From the NCBI GenBank assembly GCA_964292325.1, contig CAXYVG010000019.1, forward strand, positions 1 through 49,432: a stretch of DNA of 49,432 nucleotides, written 5' to 3'. This DNA comes from CTSoil-075 sp964292325. GTDB taxonomy: Bacteria; Bacillota; Negativicutes; DSM-13327. Below, one piece after another: positions 1 through 9,401 of this stretch. The first letter of the stretch is position 1. Each line of letters opens with the position of its first letter. The position numbers were made by a program, and so were the translations under genes. The notes under the pieces were generated by a model. The model had not been told where the DNA came from, ran no database searches, and saw nothing but the letters and a program-made list of their open reading frames with translations.

Positions 1-580
1 ACGCCGCCACGCCTTCCCAATCAGCAAATACCTGCAAAAATTCAGGAAAGTAGATCCGTAGCCAACGGTCAATTTGATTTTTTATACTGTTCATGTTTTT
101 AACGAGTTGCCAGCGTGTATTCATCGCAACTCTCAGTTCTGCATATACACCCTCTGGTATATACGGTTTCATATAGCGACCATCTTTCACCAGCATAGCT
201 ATTGTTTTAGGGTCTTTACGGTCATTCTTGGTTGGATTATTATCGTCCAATTCCTTGCTTCTTTTCACTGCAAAAGGATTCACCAGCACGATTTTCATGC
301 TCTGCCCCTGAATATGTTGTGCAAGATTAAACCAATAGTGCCCCGTAGGTTCCATTCCAACAATCATGTCTTGTTTGCCGCTTTTGGTTTTAATGGCATC
401 TGTCCATTTTACAAAAGCCTCAAAACCTTCACGGTTGTTGGTAAACCGAAATACCTTCGCCTGCTCAATACCTCGATTATCAAAGGCACGAGCATAATGT
501 ATTTCACTTGCCACGTCAATTCCGATTATTAATTTTTCATTTGATACTTGCAAAATTCTTTCATTTTGGGTAAACTTCAT
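1..580 (-). CDS. IS110 family transposase, N-terminal part (cut by window edge)
   Basis: Reading leftward from an ATG at 578-580, 193 codons stay open up to the window edge, so only the N-terminal half is visible. The catalytic DEDD residues of the RuvC-like domain of IS110 transposases can be seen: D in IGIDVAS, E in GMEPTGHYW, and the two D of KNDRKDPKTIA. The start has a strong ribosome binding site, GGAGG, at 589-593. IS110 enzymes are DEDD recombinases that insert circular intermediates without the usual terminal inverted repeats. Nothing in the visible part is broken. The C-terminal serine-containing Tnp_20 domain would lie outside the window, so whether the gene is intact is unknown. 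Confidence 0.9.
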   Translation of the reverse strand, partial: MKFTQNERILQVSNEKLIIGIDVASEIHYARAFDNRGIEQAKVFRFTNNREGFEAFVKWTDAIKTKSGKQDMIVGMEPTGHYWFNLAQHIQGQSMKIVLVNPFAVKRSKELDDNNPTKNDRKDPKTIAMLVKDGRYMKPYIPEGVYAELRVAMNTRWQLVKNMNSIKNQIDRWLRIYFPEFLQVFADWEGVAA

Positions 581-581
581 T

Positions 582-760
582 TTAGGTACCTCCACTGTTA
601 GATTTTTTATTCGGGGTAAGTGTTAACGCCTTACACCCTGTATTCTAACAGGAGGTACTTTTTTCTTCAAAGCTCATTTTTGTTTGTTACGGGAATGCTC
701 CTATACTTAAATCCTCATATACCTTACCATATTTCATTATCTACTCTGCATTTTTACAGA
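582..760 (-). ncRNA. Structured leader of the IS110 element, possible bridge RNA
   Basis: Directly upstream of the transposase lie two nested inverted repeats. The outer one pairs 586-602 with 644-658 (15 pairs and a 2-nt bulge). The inner one pairs 614-620 with 630-638. The outer stem includes the GGAGG ribosome binding site of the transposase, so it could hold translation off. IS110-group elements are known to make a guide (bridge) RNA from the non-coding end next to the recombinase start. The position fits that, but the 5' end and the guide loops were not resolved, so the limits given are approximate. Confidence 0.35.
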
Positions 761-872
761 TATATTCTCATTCACCAAAAACATCCGATAGCGTATTAAG
801 CCATTTGCCCTTGCCCCTTTTCGCTTAAAAACTAGTTATGAACAATAATTAATTTATCTTAAAAATATTAAA

Positions 873-905
873 TTCCTGCCAAATCAATACAAATTCCGGC
901 AGGAA
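873..905. repeat. Inverted repeat in the gap before leuA
   Basis: TTCCTGCC at 873-880 and GGCAGGAA at 898-905 form an 8-bp stem with a 17-nt loop. There is no clear T-run, so its role (operator, weak terminator or element end) is open. Apart from this, the IS110 leader and the leuA terminator, nothing was recognised between 660 and 1198. Confidence 0.4.
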
Positions 906-1025
906 CTTTCATCATTATTAATCTTAGAACACCTTGCAATATTTTTTAATATCCATTAAGAGCTCACCTACTTTATTCAATATTTTTACTAATAAGCAGA
1001 CATAAAAGTGCAGTTGAAATAATTA

Positions 1026-1070
1026 CTAAAAAATTATAGCCATAACCCCTGTATAGTGAGTTATGGCTAC
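1026..1070 (-). terminator. Rho-independent terminator of leuA
   Basis: The 10-bp perfect arms TAGCCATAAC (1037-1046) and GTTATGGCTA (1060-1069) are followed, reading leftward, by TAATTTTTTAG. It lies about 130 bp after the leuA stop codon. Confidence 0.75.
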
Positions 1071-1198
1071 TTTCTCTTTCTAAATTTCCAATCATTGCTA
1101 AATATTTATACTATAATCATTAGTTCTTACCAATACGCGTGATACGTTAAAACCTTTCCCCCAATTCATCTCAATCCCTCGATACACTTGCTCTACTA

Positions 1199-3187
1199 CT
1201 ACTTCTTGTTACGAAACTGAACTGGAGTCATTCCATATTTTTTCTTAAACAACCGATTGAAATGTTCCACATTCTGATACCCTATGCTATCCGCAATCTT
1301 TTCAACCGTCATGCTTCCGTTTTTCAACAGAGTACAAGCTTTTTTCATTCGGATATTTCGAACGATTTCGCCAAACGTTCCCCCTGATTTTTCTTTGATG
1401 TATTTTGACAGATAAGGAACTGACAGATGCATTTGTTCGGAAAGTTCTTCTAATGTGACAGTTAAGTAATTGGTCTGAATATAATTTACGATTTCATTAA
1501 TTCTTTCATCGCGGCATGTATCTTCTGCCTTTATTTCATCTAACTGATTAACCGCTACTACTAGCGCATTAATCGAAGATTGAATAATATCATCATGAAT
1601 GCCAACACCCCAATAGAATGTATTGTTGCAACTAATTCCAACATAGGAAACAGCCTTGGAAGATGAACCTCTTGAAAGCGCATGTTCTTCATAAATGGCC
1701 AGTTCATAATGAATACCAAAATATTGTTTAATCGCATTGCTGACAGCGTCTAAGCGTCCATTGCCATTTCCGACAATCGTTCTAAGCTGTCCGCCATGGT
1801 TTATGATCACTTGTGCTATAATGCCATCAATTTGTTTAAAATGGAACTCTTCTACATGGAAATCCTGAGTCTTATTCACATATTTATCTTCAAATATTTG
1901 GTATACCCACTCTGGTGACAATTCCTTGTGCTCACTATCAGAAACCCCTTTAACGGTATAACCGACTTCTTCTTTCATCTTAGCAGGAATGGACATCCCA
2001 TAATTTTCTTTCAGAATGTAACCAATACCGCCTTTCCCTGACTGACTATTAATCCGAATGACATCGGACTCATATTGCCTCCCAACATCTTTAGGATCAA
2101 TAGGAAGGTATGGAACGGACCATGTATTGGTTTTCCTTTCTTCCCTGTAAGTCATTCCCTTGGCAATCGCATCCTGATGAGATCCCGAGAAAGCAGTAAA
2201 TACCAATTCCCCTGCATATGGCTGACGTGCATGCACTTGCATTCGAGTTAATCTCTCATAGGTCTGGGATATTTCAGGCATATTACTAAAATTAAGTTTA
2301 GGATCAACACCATGTGAAAACAGGTTCATTGCCAATGTAATGATGTCAACATTTCCTGTTCGTTCTCCATTGCCAAATAAAGTTCCTTCAATTCTATCAG
2401 CACCTGCAAGGATTCCAAGTTCTGCATCACAAACACCACAACCTCTATCATTATGAGGATGCAAACACAAAATAACAGAATCCCTGTATTTTAGATTCTT
2501 ATGCATGAACTCTACTTGACTTGCAAATACATGAGGCATTGCATTTTCTACCGTTGTTGGCAAATTAATAATTGCCTTCTTATTAGGAGTCGGTTTCCAT
2601 ACATCAAGTACTGCATTACATATCTCTAATGCATAATCTACTTCCGTTCCTGGAAAACTCTCTGGGCTGTACTGGAATGAGAAATTACCAGTTGTCTCTT
2701 CTGCCAATTTATTTAATAGCTCTGCTCCAGCAATCGCGATCTGCTTGATTTCTTCTTTACTCTTTCTAAACACCTGCTCCCGCTGGGCAACGGATGTGGA
2801 ATTATACAAGTGAATGACAGCATGAGGTGCTCCCTTCACAGCTTCAAATGTTTTTTTGATGATATGCTCTCGCGCCTGTGTAAGTACCTGGATGGTTACA
2901 TCCTCTGGTATCATGTTCCGCTCTATTAATGCCCGTAAGAAATTGTATTCGGTATCGGATGCTGCTGGGAAACCTACCTCAATTTCCTTGAACCCAATCT
3001 CCACTAACATTTGAAAGAATTCTATTTTTTCTTCTAGGCTCATTGGCTCGATCAGTGCTTGATTTCCGTCTCTTAAATCAACGCTGCACCAAATTGGTGG
3101 TTTCTCTATATGATCTTTCTTAACCCAATCATAAGATACTTGAGGTGGCATAAAATATGCCCGTTCATATTTTTCATAATTTTTCAT
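1199..3187 (-). CDS. leuA: 2-isopropylmalate synthase fused to a C-terminal AraC-type DNA-binding domain
   Basis: Condenses acetyl-CoA with 2-oxoisovalerate, the first committed step of leucine synthesis. The 662-residue protein begins with the TIM-barrel catalytic domain (DLRDGNQ near residue 40, the HPHNDRG metal-binding motif, and GNGERTGN), as in the long LeuA type. A regulatory dimer domain follows at about 430-560. Residues about 565-662 are an AraC/XylS double helix-turn-helix (LSEQMHLSVPYLSKYIKEKS, then IADSIGYQNVEHFNRLFKKK), which ordinary LeuA lacks. The ATG at 3187 is chosen because GAAGGGAG stands before it; an in-frame ATG at 3256 lies inside the leader terminator and would not be used. 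It is transcribed alone behind a T-box leader. The fused domain suggests leucine-dependent gene control, which is inference. Confidence 0.93.
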   Translation of the reverse strand: MKNYEKYERAYFMPPQVSYDWVKKDHIEKPPIWCSVDLRDGNQALIEPMSLEEKIEFFQMLVEIGFKEIEVGFPAASDTEYNFLRALIERNMIPEDVTIQVLTQAREHIIKKTFEAVKGAPHAVIHLYNSTSVAQREQVFRKSKEEIKQIAIAGAELLNKLAEETTGNFSFQYSPESFPGTEVDYALEICNAVLDVWKPTPNKKAIINLPTTVENAMPHVFASQVEFMHKNLKYRDSVILCLHPHNDRGCGVCDAELGILAGADRIEGTLFGNGERTGNVDIITLAMNLFSHGVDPKLNFSNMPEISQTYERLTRMQVHARQPYAGELVFTAFSGSHQDAIAKGMTYREERKTNTWSVPYLPIDPKDVGRQYESDVIRINSQSGKGGIGYILKENYGMSIPAKMKEEVGYTVKGVSDSEHKELSPEWVYQIFEDKYVNKTQDFHVEEFHFKQIDGIIAQVIINHGGQLRTIVGNGNGRLDAVSNAIKQYFGIHYELAIYEEHALSRGSSSKAVSYVGISCNNTFYWGVGIHDDIIQSSINALVVAVNQLDEIKAEDTCRDERINEIVNYIQTNYLTVTLEELSEQMHLSVPYLSKYIKEKSGGTFGEIVRNIRMKKACTLLKNGSMTVEKIADSIGYQNVEHFNRLFKKKYGMTPVQFRNKK

Positions 3188-3228
3188 AATATTGTTATTC
3201 TCCCTTCTTTTACCGCATACAGCGTAAG

Positions 3229-3488
3229 AAAAAAATCTTTCGTCTCTATAATCCACCGCAATGGATTATAGAGACGAAAGACAAAGCTTTCGCGGTACCA
3301 CTCTATTTCATGATTCACATACACTCATTGGCACTATTAATGCCGATCCCGATAACGGAGGACTCCGTCATGACCTACTTAATTTCAGCCAGAAGCTCCA
3401 AGGCGAGTTCACCACATTTCTCATACTGTTTCGCATCATCCAACAGCTTTCTGAAATCAATTTGTGGATACTATTCCTTTTCATAGCT
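3229..3488 (-). promoter_or_regulatory. T-box leader (leucine) upstream of leuA
   Basis: Read leftward, the leader has a Stem I region starting with GGAATAGTATCC (about 3480), a specifier region with CTC (Leu) at 3405-3407 inside GTGAACTCGCC, and the conserved T-box sequence AGTGGTACCGCG at 3291-3302. It ends in a perfect 19-bp terminator (3237-3255 with 3262-3280) and a T7 run at 3229-3235. Uncharged tRNA-Leu binding would switch the terminator to the antiterminator and raise leuA transcription. The specifier was assigned by position and by agreement with the gene, not by a covariance model. Confidence 0.9.
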
Positions 3489-3646
3489 TTTCATAACAAA
3501 TACTTTATTAAATTATCCAATCATGTCATTCACTTGAGCAATGATTATAATTTTTTCACAAGAATTTCAATCTGTAACTGCATCATAACATAGATCTTCC
3601 ACATTGCGTAGTGATAAATTTAATCAGTTTTATTGATCTTTTTTAA

Positions 3647-4738
3647 TCAAGGGAAAATATCCTGATATTCTTTAGCAATTTCTTTAAAGCGATCGGCTAT
3701 CTCAAGAAAGACTTTTACTAGGGCTGGATCAAAATGCTTACCTGATTCTGAGCTAATGATGGCTACCGCTTTCTCGTGAGGAAATGCATCTTTATAAACA
3801 CGTCTGCTTATCAGTGCATCATATACATCAGCGAGAGCCATTAGGCGGGCAGAAAGAGGAATATCTTCACCAGCTAACCCTTCCGGATAACCACTGCCAT
3901 CCCACCTTTCGTGATGGTAATAGGCCATTTCTTTCGCAAAGCGGAGAAACGATTCAGGTCCTTTTATCAATGATTCTGCGCGCAGAATAGAATCTCTACC
4001 AATAGCTGGGTGCTTTTTGATTAATTGAAACTCTTCACTATTTAGCTTTCCAGGTTTCCAGAGGATCATAGGTGGTATGCCCATTTTCCCAATATCATGA
4101 AGTGGTGTGGATTTAACGATCAAATAAATATTTTCTAGGGATAAGCATTCTGCAAACTTAGGGTCCTTCTGTAGGTGTAAAGCTAATTCTTTTACATATT
4201 GTGCTGTACGCTGTACATGAGCAGAGGTTTCTTGGTCACGGCTTTCGGCAAGAGATGCCATTGCCGTGATTGCAACCTCCTGAAGCACCGTCACTTCTTC
4301 AATACGTCTGGCTATTTCCGCTTCCAAATAAGAATTTCTATCTTTTAAACAGCTTTGTGCTTGCTTTAGGGTTAAATGGGTTTTTACCCGCGAAAGTAGT
4401 AAGGAGGGGGTAAGGGGTTTAACGATATAATCAACAGCACCTAGTTGAAATCCCTTTTCCTCATCTTCTACCTCTCCTTTGGCGGTGAGAAAGATGACAG
4501 GAATATCAATCAGTTCCGGTTGATTTTTTAGGCGACGGCAAGTTTCATAGCCATCCATTACCGGCATCATGACATCTAATAGAATCAGATCAGGCGGATC
4601 AGCAGCTACAATAGCTAATGCTTTTTCACCATTCGTGGCAACTTTCACTTTATAAAGGTCTTTCAGTAATGTACCGGCAAGAAGCAGGTTATCCGGCACA
4701 TCATCGACTACCAAAATAACAGGTCTTTTATTTTCCAT
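3647..4738 (-). CDS. Response regulator with HD-GYP phosphodiesterase domain
   Basis: This 363-residue protein has a receiver domain (about 7-122, phospho-acceptor D55 in LILLDVMMP), a short coiled linker (130-165) and an HD-GYP domain. The catalytic H214-D215 (HDIGKMG) and HHERWDGSGYP (about 275-285, GYP present) are intact, so it probably hydrolyses cyclic di-GMP in a phosphorylation-dependent way, like RpfG. Its first 11 bases overlap the end of the hybrid kinase gene upstream, which makes that kinase the likely phosphodonor through its HPt domain. The 3' end faces the T-box leader of leuA, with only a weak hairpin between them. Confidence 0.92.
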   Translation of the reverse strand: MENKRPVILVVDDVPDNLLLAGTLLKDLYKVKVATNGEKALAIVAADPPDLILLDVMMPVMDGYETCRRLKNQPELIDIPVIFLTAKGEVEDEEKGFQLGAVDYIVKPLTPSLLLSRVKTHLTLKQAQSCLKDRNSYLEAEIARRIEEVTVLQEVAITAMASLAESRDQETSAHVQRTAQYVKELALHLQKDPKFAECLSLENIYLIVKSTPLHDIGKMGIPPMILWKPGKLNSEEFQLIKKHPAIGRDSILRAESLIKGPESFLRFAKEMAYYHHERWDGSGYPEGLAGEDIPLSARLMALADVYDALISRRVYKDAFPHEKAVAIISSESGKHFDPALVKVFLEIADRFKEIAKEYQDIFP

Positions 4739-7700
4739 GGCAATTACCTCCTATATGTAGTGTGTCTATTTTGTCTAGTGCTCGATCAAACTCAAAATTT
4801 AGCATAAATCGTTCCACTTGGCGAAACTCCTCTGGCGAGAACACAGCGGCTATATCAGTTTTTACCTGTTCAAAATAGTTTAGTGCTTCACTGTCACTAT
4901 CCATGAGCAGTTTTTTCAAATTAATTAAACTTTCGGTATATGTGTCTAGTGACCCCTGGCTAGGAGATGGGCATGATGTGATGCTCTGTAAATATGTATC
5001 AATAGAATTCACCAGCGAATCCAGAGTGATTTGTAATTCATCCAGCAACAAATCAATGTCTGCTACGGAATGATTGCTCCGAATTGCCTGTTCAACAGTA
5101 GCCGTAGCGTCTGCTATAGATATTGCGCCAATATTGCCAGAAACGCCTTTTAGCGTATGGGCAATTTGTCGGGCAGAAACAAGGTCATTATTTTTTAAGG
5201 CCTTTTTCATATTGATTATAGCATTTTTTTGTCCCGTTATATATTTTTGTAGCAGTTGGTTGTAGACAGGTTGATGGTTAGCCACTCGTCGCATTCCTGC
5301 CGCAACATCGAGTCCCGGAATATGGGGAAGCACTACCTCTTGGGGCTTTTCGGTGATTTTAGAGTGTTCACCAGCCTGTAAGGGAATTCTTTTGCGCCCA
5401 GCTGGTGCCCATTGATGAATAGTGGAAAATAAAATGTGAGGATCGATAGGTTTGACAACGTGGTCATTCATCCCGGACGTAAGGCAAAGTTCTCGTTCTT
5501 CGGCCATGGCTCTAGCCGTCATGGCGATAATCGGAAATTTAGGGAATTTTTCACGAATAATTTTTGTAGCCTCAAAGCCATCCATTTTAGGCATTTGTAA
5601 ATCCATTAAAATGATATCAAAAGGAATATTAGAGTCATATTGCATCATGGTTTGCACCACTTTTTCCCCATTGTTGGTTACCGTTACTACCATTCCTTGA
5701 CTTTCTAGCAGCTCAACGGCAATCTGCTGATTGACCTCATTGTCCTCCGCCAATAAGATACGAACGCCAGTTAGACCATAATCTTTCTCTTTGGTGAGTT
5801 GGCTTTGAAAAATTTCATCTTTAGCCGGCGAAAAAATTTGCATGATGGTATCCAGTAAAGAGGATTGGATGATTGGTTTGATCAGTAAGCCGTCAAGTTG
5901 ATGCTGCTGTACTTGATAGCGAACTTCTTCACGATCAAAGGAGGTGACCATGATGATAGCTGGAATATGGATAAGGTTCGAACTTTTCTTAATGAAACAA
6001 GCTGCTTCAATGCCATCTATGCCAGGCATTTTCCAGTCCATGAAAACAATTTTATATGGATCATTATCACTATTGTTGTTTTGGTTCACGGCATCAATGG
6101 CGTCCTTGCCACTATGTGCAACATCAATCCGGAATGATATCGTCTCGAGATACTCAGTAAGTATTCTTTGCGCTACTACATTGTCATCCACCACTAATAC
6201 ACGAAGTTTATTTAAACTTTCTGGTACAATACGAGATTCGGCGGCTTTCACCTTACCAAGCGAAAACCAAGCAGTAAAAATAAAGTTGCTTCCAATACCG
6301 ACTTCACTTGTTACCCAAATATTCCCTCCCATCATTTCCACTAATTTTTTGCTGATTGTAAGCCCTAGACCCGTTCCGCCATATTTTCGAGTAGTCGATC
6401 CGTCGCCTTGTGTAAAAGCTTGGAATAGACGTGCGGTTTGTTCGGGGCTCATACCTATACCTGTGTCTTGAATGGAAAACTGCAGTTCTACTTTATTACC
6501 CATCCGCTGAATAAGCTCAACATCAACGGTAATGGAACCTTGCTCCGTGAATTTCAATGCATTCGTAACCAGATTGGTCATAATTTGACCCAAGCGAAGC
6601 GGATCGCCAATAAGGCTTTGGGGAATATTGGATGAAATGTGATATAAAAATTCCAGCCCCCTCTCATAGGCTTGCACATGTGTGATGTTAAACACGCTGG
6701 TCATAACATCATCAAGTAAGAAATCCACATATTCCAATTGCAATTTGCCTGACTCAATTTTTGAGAAATCAAGAATATCATTGATAATGCCCAATAAAGA
6801 AGTGCTGGCATTATGAATCTTGCCAATATAGTCATGCTGTTTAGCAGTTAAATCTGTTTTCAAAGCTAGATAGGACATACCGATAATCGCATTCATCGGC
6901 GTGCGAATTTCATGACTCATATTTGCCAAAAACATAGATTTGGTCAATGTTGCTTCTTCGGCAGCAAGGCGAGCTTGCCTAAGTTCCTCTTCTTGTTTTT
7001 TCAGGTCGCTGATATCGACAATAATTCCAATCAATCCGCCAGGCTTACCATCCGCAAACTGAAAACCAGACACCCAGTACAATACGTCCCGAAGATCACC
7101 ATTAGCAAATGTAAATTGTAGTTGTCGATGGCAAGTATCATGATCACGGATCATGCGAAGATCTTCTTCATGATAAGCAATGCGATCGCTTTCTGGTAAA
7201 TACTCCATTTCTAACACCGTCTTACCGATCAAATAGTCGCGGGTTATGCCAAATGCTTGTTCATAGGCTTTATTGCAACCACGATAACTACCCGTTGCGT
7301 CTTTATAAAAGATCGGATTTGGGACAGCATCAACAAGGTGGTTGATAAAACTGAGTTGATCCGAAAGGGCTTTTTGTATTTCTTTTAGATTCGTTATATC
7401 TTCTTTGACAGCGACGAAATGCGTGATATTGCCTGTATCACTGCGTATAGGAGCTACAACAACAGATTCAGAGTACAGGGCACCATTTTTCTTTTTATTA
7501 ACAAATTCGCCCCGCCATGACAGACCCAATGTGATGTTTTTCCAAAGCTCAGTATAGGTTTTTGGAGGGGTCTTCTCTGATTTAAGAATTCGTGAATTCT
7601 TCCCCATGACCTCAAAAAAAGAATAACCTGTTAGATGACAAAAATAAGGATTGACATACTCTATATTTCCATCAAAGTCAGTAATCACAACGGATACTGG

Positions 7701-8999
7701 ACTTTGTTCTATTGCACGGAAAAACTTTTGGAATTCCATAGTTCGATTTTGTATTTTTGCCTCCAAGTTGTTCGTTGCTTCAAAGAGCAACATGCGCATA
7801 TTTTCATGGGTTAGTGCCAAACGGTTCATTTCTTCCCATCTCGTCAGCATAATCTTTCCTGGCGAGAAATCCAGTCGACCAATTCGTCCACTTTCTTCTG
7901 CTAGTTGTTGCAACGGTTGACTGATTTTTCGCGAAGTCCGATTTGCCAGTATAGCAGCAAACCCCAGAGCGAACAATAGGCTAATTCCAAGAATAGCAAG
8001 CGAAGAAGCTTGGCCATAGTTGAAATCTTTGGCTGGAGCAAAGATACCAATATAAAAAGTATTATTCCCAAGCGTTAGTGGTATAAATTGCGCAATCCAC
8101 ATTTCACCTTCACTTTCATAATAAAGGTTTTCGTTCAACTTTTGTTCAGATTGCGACCATTGCTGGTATCCCGTGGCAATGGTTGGTATAGCAGTAACAT
8201 CCAGCATTTTATTTGTAGGGCTACCATCAGAAGTTTGAAAGGCTTGTTGAGCCGGTAGTCCTACCATTTCCCCACTTGCGTCAAAGATCCCGATAAAACC
8301 AGTTTTCCCTACCGTAATAGATTGCGTCATGGCAGAAATATCGGTGAGTGACACGTCCATTGCGAGTACATAGGGTGTTCCCTTTTCATCTGAATATCTC
8401 ATGGAAGCAGTGATTCCTGGTTTTCCCTGGGTAAAAAACATGTAAGGGGATGTCCAGAAAACAACATTTTCTTGCTCTGATAACGCACCGCTAAACCAAG
8501 GTCTGATGCGGCAATCATAATCACTTACCAACTGTTCTTCTTTCAGCAATTGATCCGCAAAATTCCAGTAAGTCCACTCTGCTTGACCAGGCATTTGCTT
8601 AGGGTCTGTGATTCGATTCCGCCAGCCATTGTGGTCTTTAAATAAAATCATTTCTCGGGCATCTATGCGAGCTAGCATAATCGAAGAAATTTGTTGATTA
8701 TGGTTTATAATTGGTAACACAAACTGATTAAATTTTCTGGCATCATCCAATGTAAGGTAGCCTTTGCTTGCATAATCTCGCATTAAAATGAGCTGTTGCT
8801 CCGTCGCTGAAAAGAAAGTTTGTACCGTTCCTTTGATATTCTCCGAGGCAAGTCGCAATTCCATTTCAGCTAGCTGATTAGAGGACGGGACAATCATAAA
8901 TCGGTAAACCGCAAAAGAAAACAAGACGATGGCAACTAAAATAGTTATGGCAATCTGCAGAAAAAGATCACTACGAATGTTACGTACACGTAAAGACAT
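4728..8999 (-). CDS. Membrane hybrid histidine kinase: dCache-HAMP-PAS-PAS-HisKA-HATPase-REC-REC-HPt
   Basis: A 1423-residue sensor. Membrane helix 1 is at about 10-32, an extracellular double-Cache region at about 35-325, helix 2 at about 330-352, and HAMP at about 352-405. Two PAS domains lie at about 425-545 and 550-675. The kinase core carries the phosphorylated His in NMSHEIRTPMN and ATP-binding GTGLGLTISKK. Two receivers keep their Asp (VFMDWKMP, ILMDLQMP), and a C-terminal HPt has HTLKG. AAGGAGAG precedes the ATG at 8999. The complete internal phosphorelay and the 11-bp overlap with the downstream HD-GYP regulator indicate one signalling unit that couples an external small ligand to c-di-GMP breakdown. 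The ligand cannot be told from the sequence. Confidence 0.93.
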   Translation of the reverse strand: MSLRVRNIRSDLFLQIAITILVAIVLFSFAVYRFMIVPSSNQLAEMELRLASENIKGTVQTFFSATEQQLILMRDYASKGYLTLDDARKFNQFVLPIINHNQQISSIMLARIDAREMILFKDHNGWRNRITDPKQMPGQAEWTYWNFADQLLKEEQLVSDYDCRIRPWFSGALSEQENVVFWTSPYMFFTQGKPGITASMRYSDEKGTPYVLAMDVSLTDISAMTQSITVGKTGFIGIFDASGEMVGLPAQQAFQTSDGSPTNKMLDVTAIPTIATGYQQWSQSEQKLNENLYYESEGEMWIAQFIPLTLGNNTFYIGIFAPAKDFNYGQASSLAILGISLLFALGFAAILANRTSRKISQPLQQLAEESGRIGRLDFSPGKIMLTRWEEMNRLALTHENMRMLLFEATNNLEAKIQNRTMEFQKFFRAIEQSPVSVVITDFDGNIEYVNPYFCHLTGYSFFEVMGKNSRILKSEKTPPKTYTELWKNITLGLSWRGEFVNKKKNGALYSESVVVAPIRSDTGNITHFVAVKEDITNLKEIQKALSDQLSFINHLVDAVPNPIFYKDATGSYRGCNKAYEQAFGITRDYLIGKTVLEMEYLPESDRIAYHEEDLRMIRDHDTCHRQLQFTFANGDLRDVLYWVSGFQFADGKPGGLIGIIVDISDLKKQEEELRQARLAAEEATLTKSMFLANMSHEIRTPMNAIIGMSYLALKTDLTAKQHDYIGKIHNASTSLLGIINDILDFSKIESGKLQLEYVDFLLDDVMTSVFNITHVQAYERGLEFLYHISSNIPQSLIGDPLRLGQIMTNLVTNALKFTEQGSITVDVELIQRMGNKVELQFSIQDTGIGMSPEQTARLFQAFTQGDGSTTRKYGGTGLGLTISKKLVEMMGGNIWVTSEVGIGSNFIFTAWFSLGKVKAAESRIVPESLNKLRVLVVDDNVVAQRILTEYLETISFRIDVAHSGKDAIDAVNQNNNSDNDPYKIVFMDWKMPGIDGIEAACFIKKSSNLIHIPAIIMVTSFDREEVRYQVQQHQLDGLLIKPIIQSSLLDTIMQIFSPAKDEIFQSQLTKEKDYGLTGVRILLAEDNEVNQQIAVELLESQGMVVTVTNNGEKVVQTMMQYDSNIPFDIILMDLQMPKMDGFEATKIIREKFPKFPIIAMTARAMAEERELCLTSGMNDHVVKPIDPHILFSTIHQWAPAGRKRIPLQAGEHSKITEKPQEVVLPHIPGLDVAAGMRRVANHQPVYNQLLQKYITGQKNAIINMKKALKNNDLVSARQIAHTLKGVSGNIGAISIADATATVEQAIRSNHSVADIDLLLDELQITLDSLVNSIDTYLQSITSCPSPSQGSLDTYTESLINLKKLLMDSDSEALNYFEQVKTDIAAVFSPEEFRQVERFMLNFEFDRALDKIDTLHIGGNCHGK

Positions 9000-9401
9000 T
9001 GTTGTTCTCTCCTTTCATCGAGCCTATTATCAAAAAGTACATCTCTTGTCATTTATTTTTTTATAGAACAATATATAGTTATACGTTCGCTATCTATAGC
9101 CTAAAACCTGTAAAATCAGATTATTTTTTTAATACGAAATTATTATTTGACAATAATCTAAACTTTTTCTCCATATAGCAACACACTCTCTGTATATTAA
9201 ATATTTTTATATTAATCTCAGTTACCATGTGTTATAATGAATCTCTATATTATGTAATTTCTGGTTTAAATATAAGAAAAGACTTGGCTTCGACCAAGTC
9301 CTCAGACGCAGGTAAAATTCTTAGTTGCCCTTACTTTGAATCGAGAAAGCGATATAATTTCTCGTTGCGTAAAAATCCATTACATACTAGGTGGCGATAA
9401 A
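9000..9401. other. Divergent intergenic region between two signalling genes
   Basis: AT-rich spacer holding the promoters of the divergent hybrid kinase and GGDEF/HD-GYP genes. A 7-bp hairpin, GACTTGG/CCAAGTC with loop CTTCGA, lies at about 9282-9301. It has no T-run, and the downstream bases do not match the c-di-GMP riboswitch consensus. No other structure was recognised. Confidence 0.4.

Noticed and set aside
74..532. A 152-codon open frame on the plus strand
   Set aside because: It is antisense to the IS110 transposase, whose catalytic motifs are clear on the minus strand.
3261..3593. A 110-codon open frame on the plus strand
   Set aside because: It lies wholly in the T-box leader on the other strand and starts in the terminator palindrome.
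5944..6471. A 175-codon open frame on the plus strand
   Set aside because: It is antisense to the hybrid kinase ATPase and receiver region, with no family likeness or ribosome site.
9260..9340. Possible c-di-GMP riboswitch before the GGDEF/HD-GYP gene
   Set aside because: There is a hairpin followed by GACGCAGG, but the conserved GEMM segments and the second paired arm are not found.
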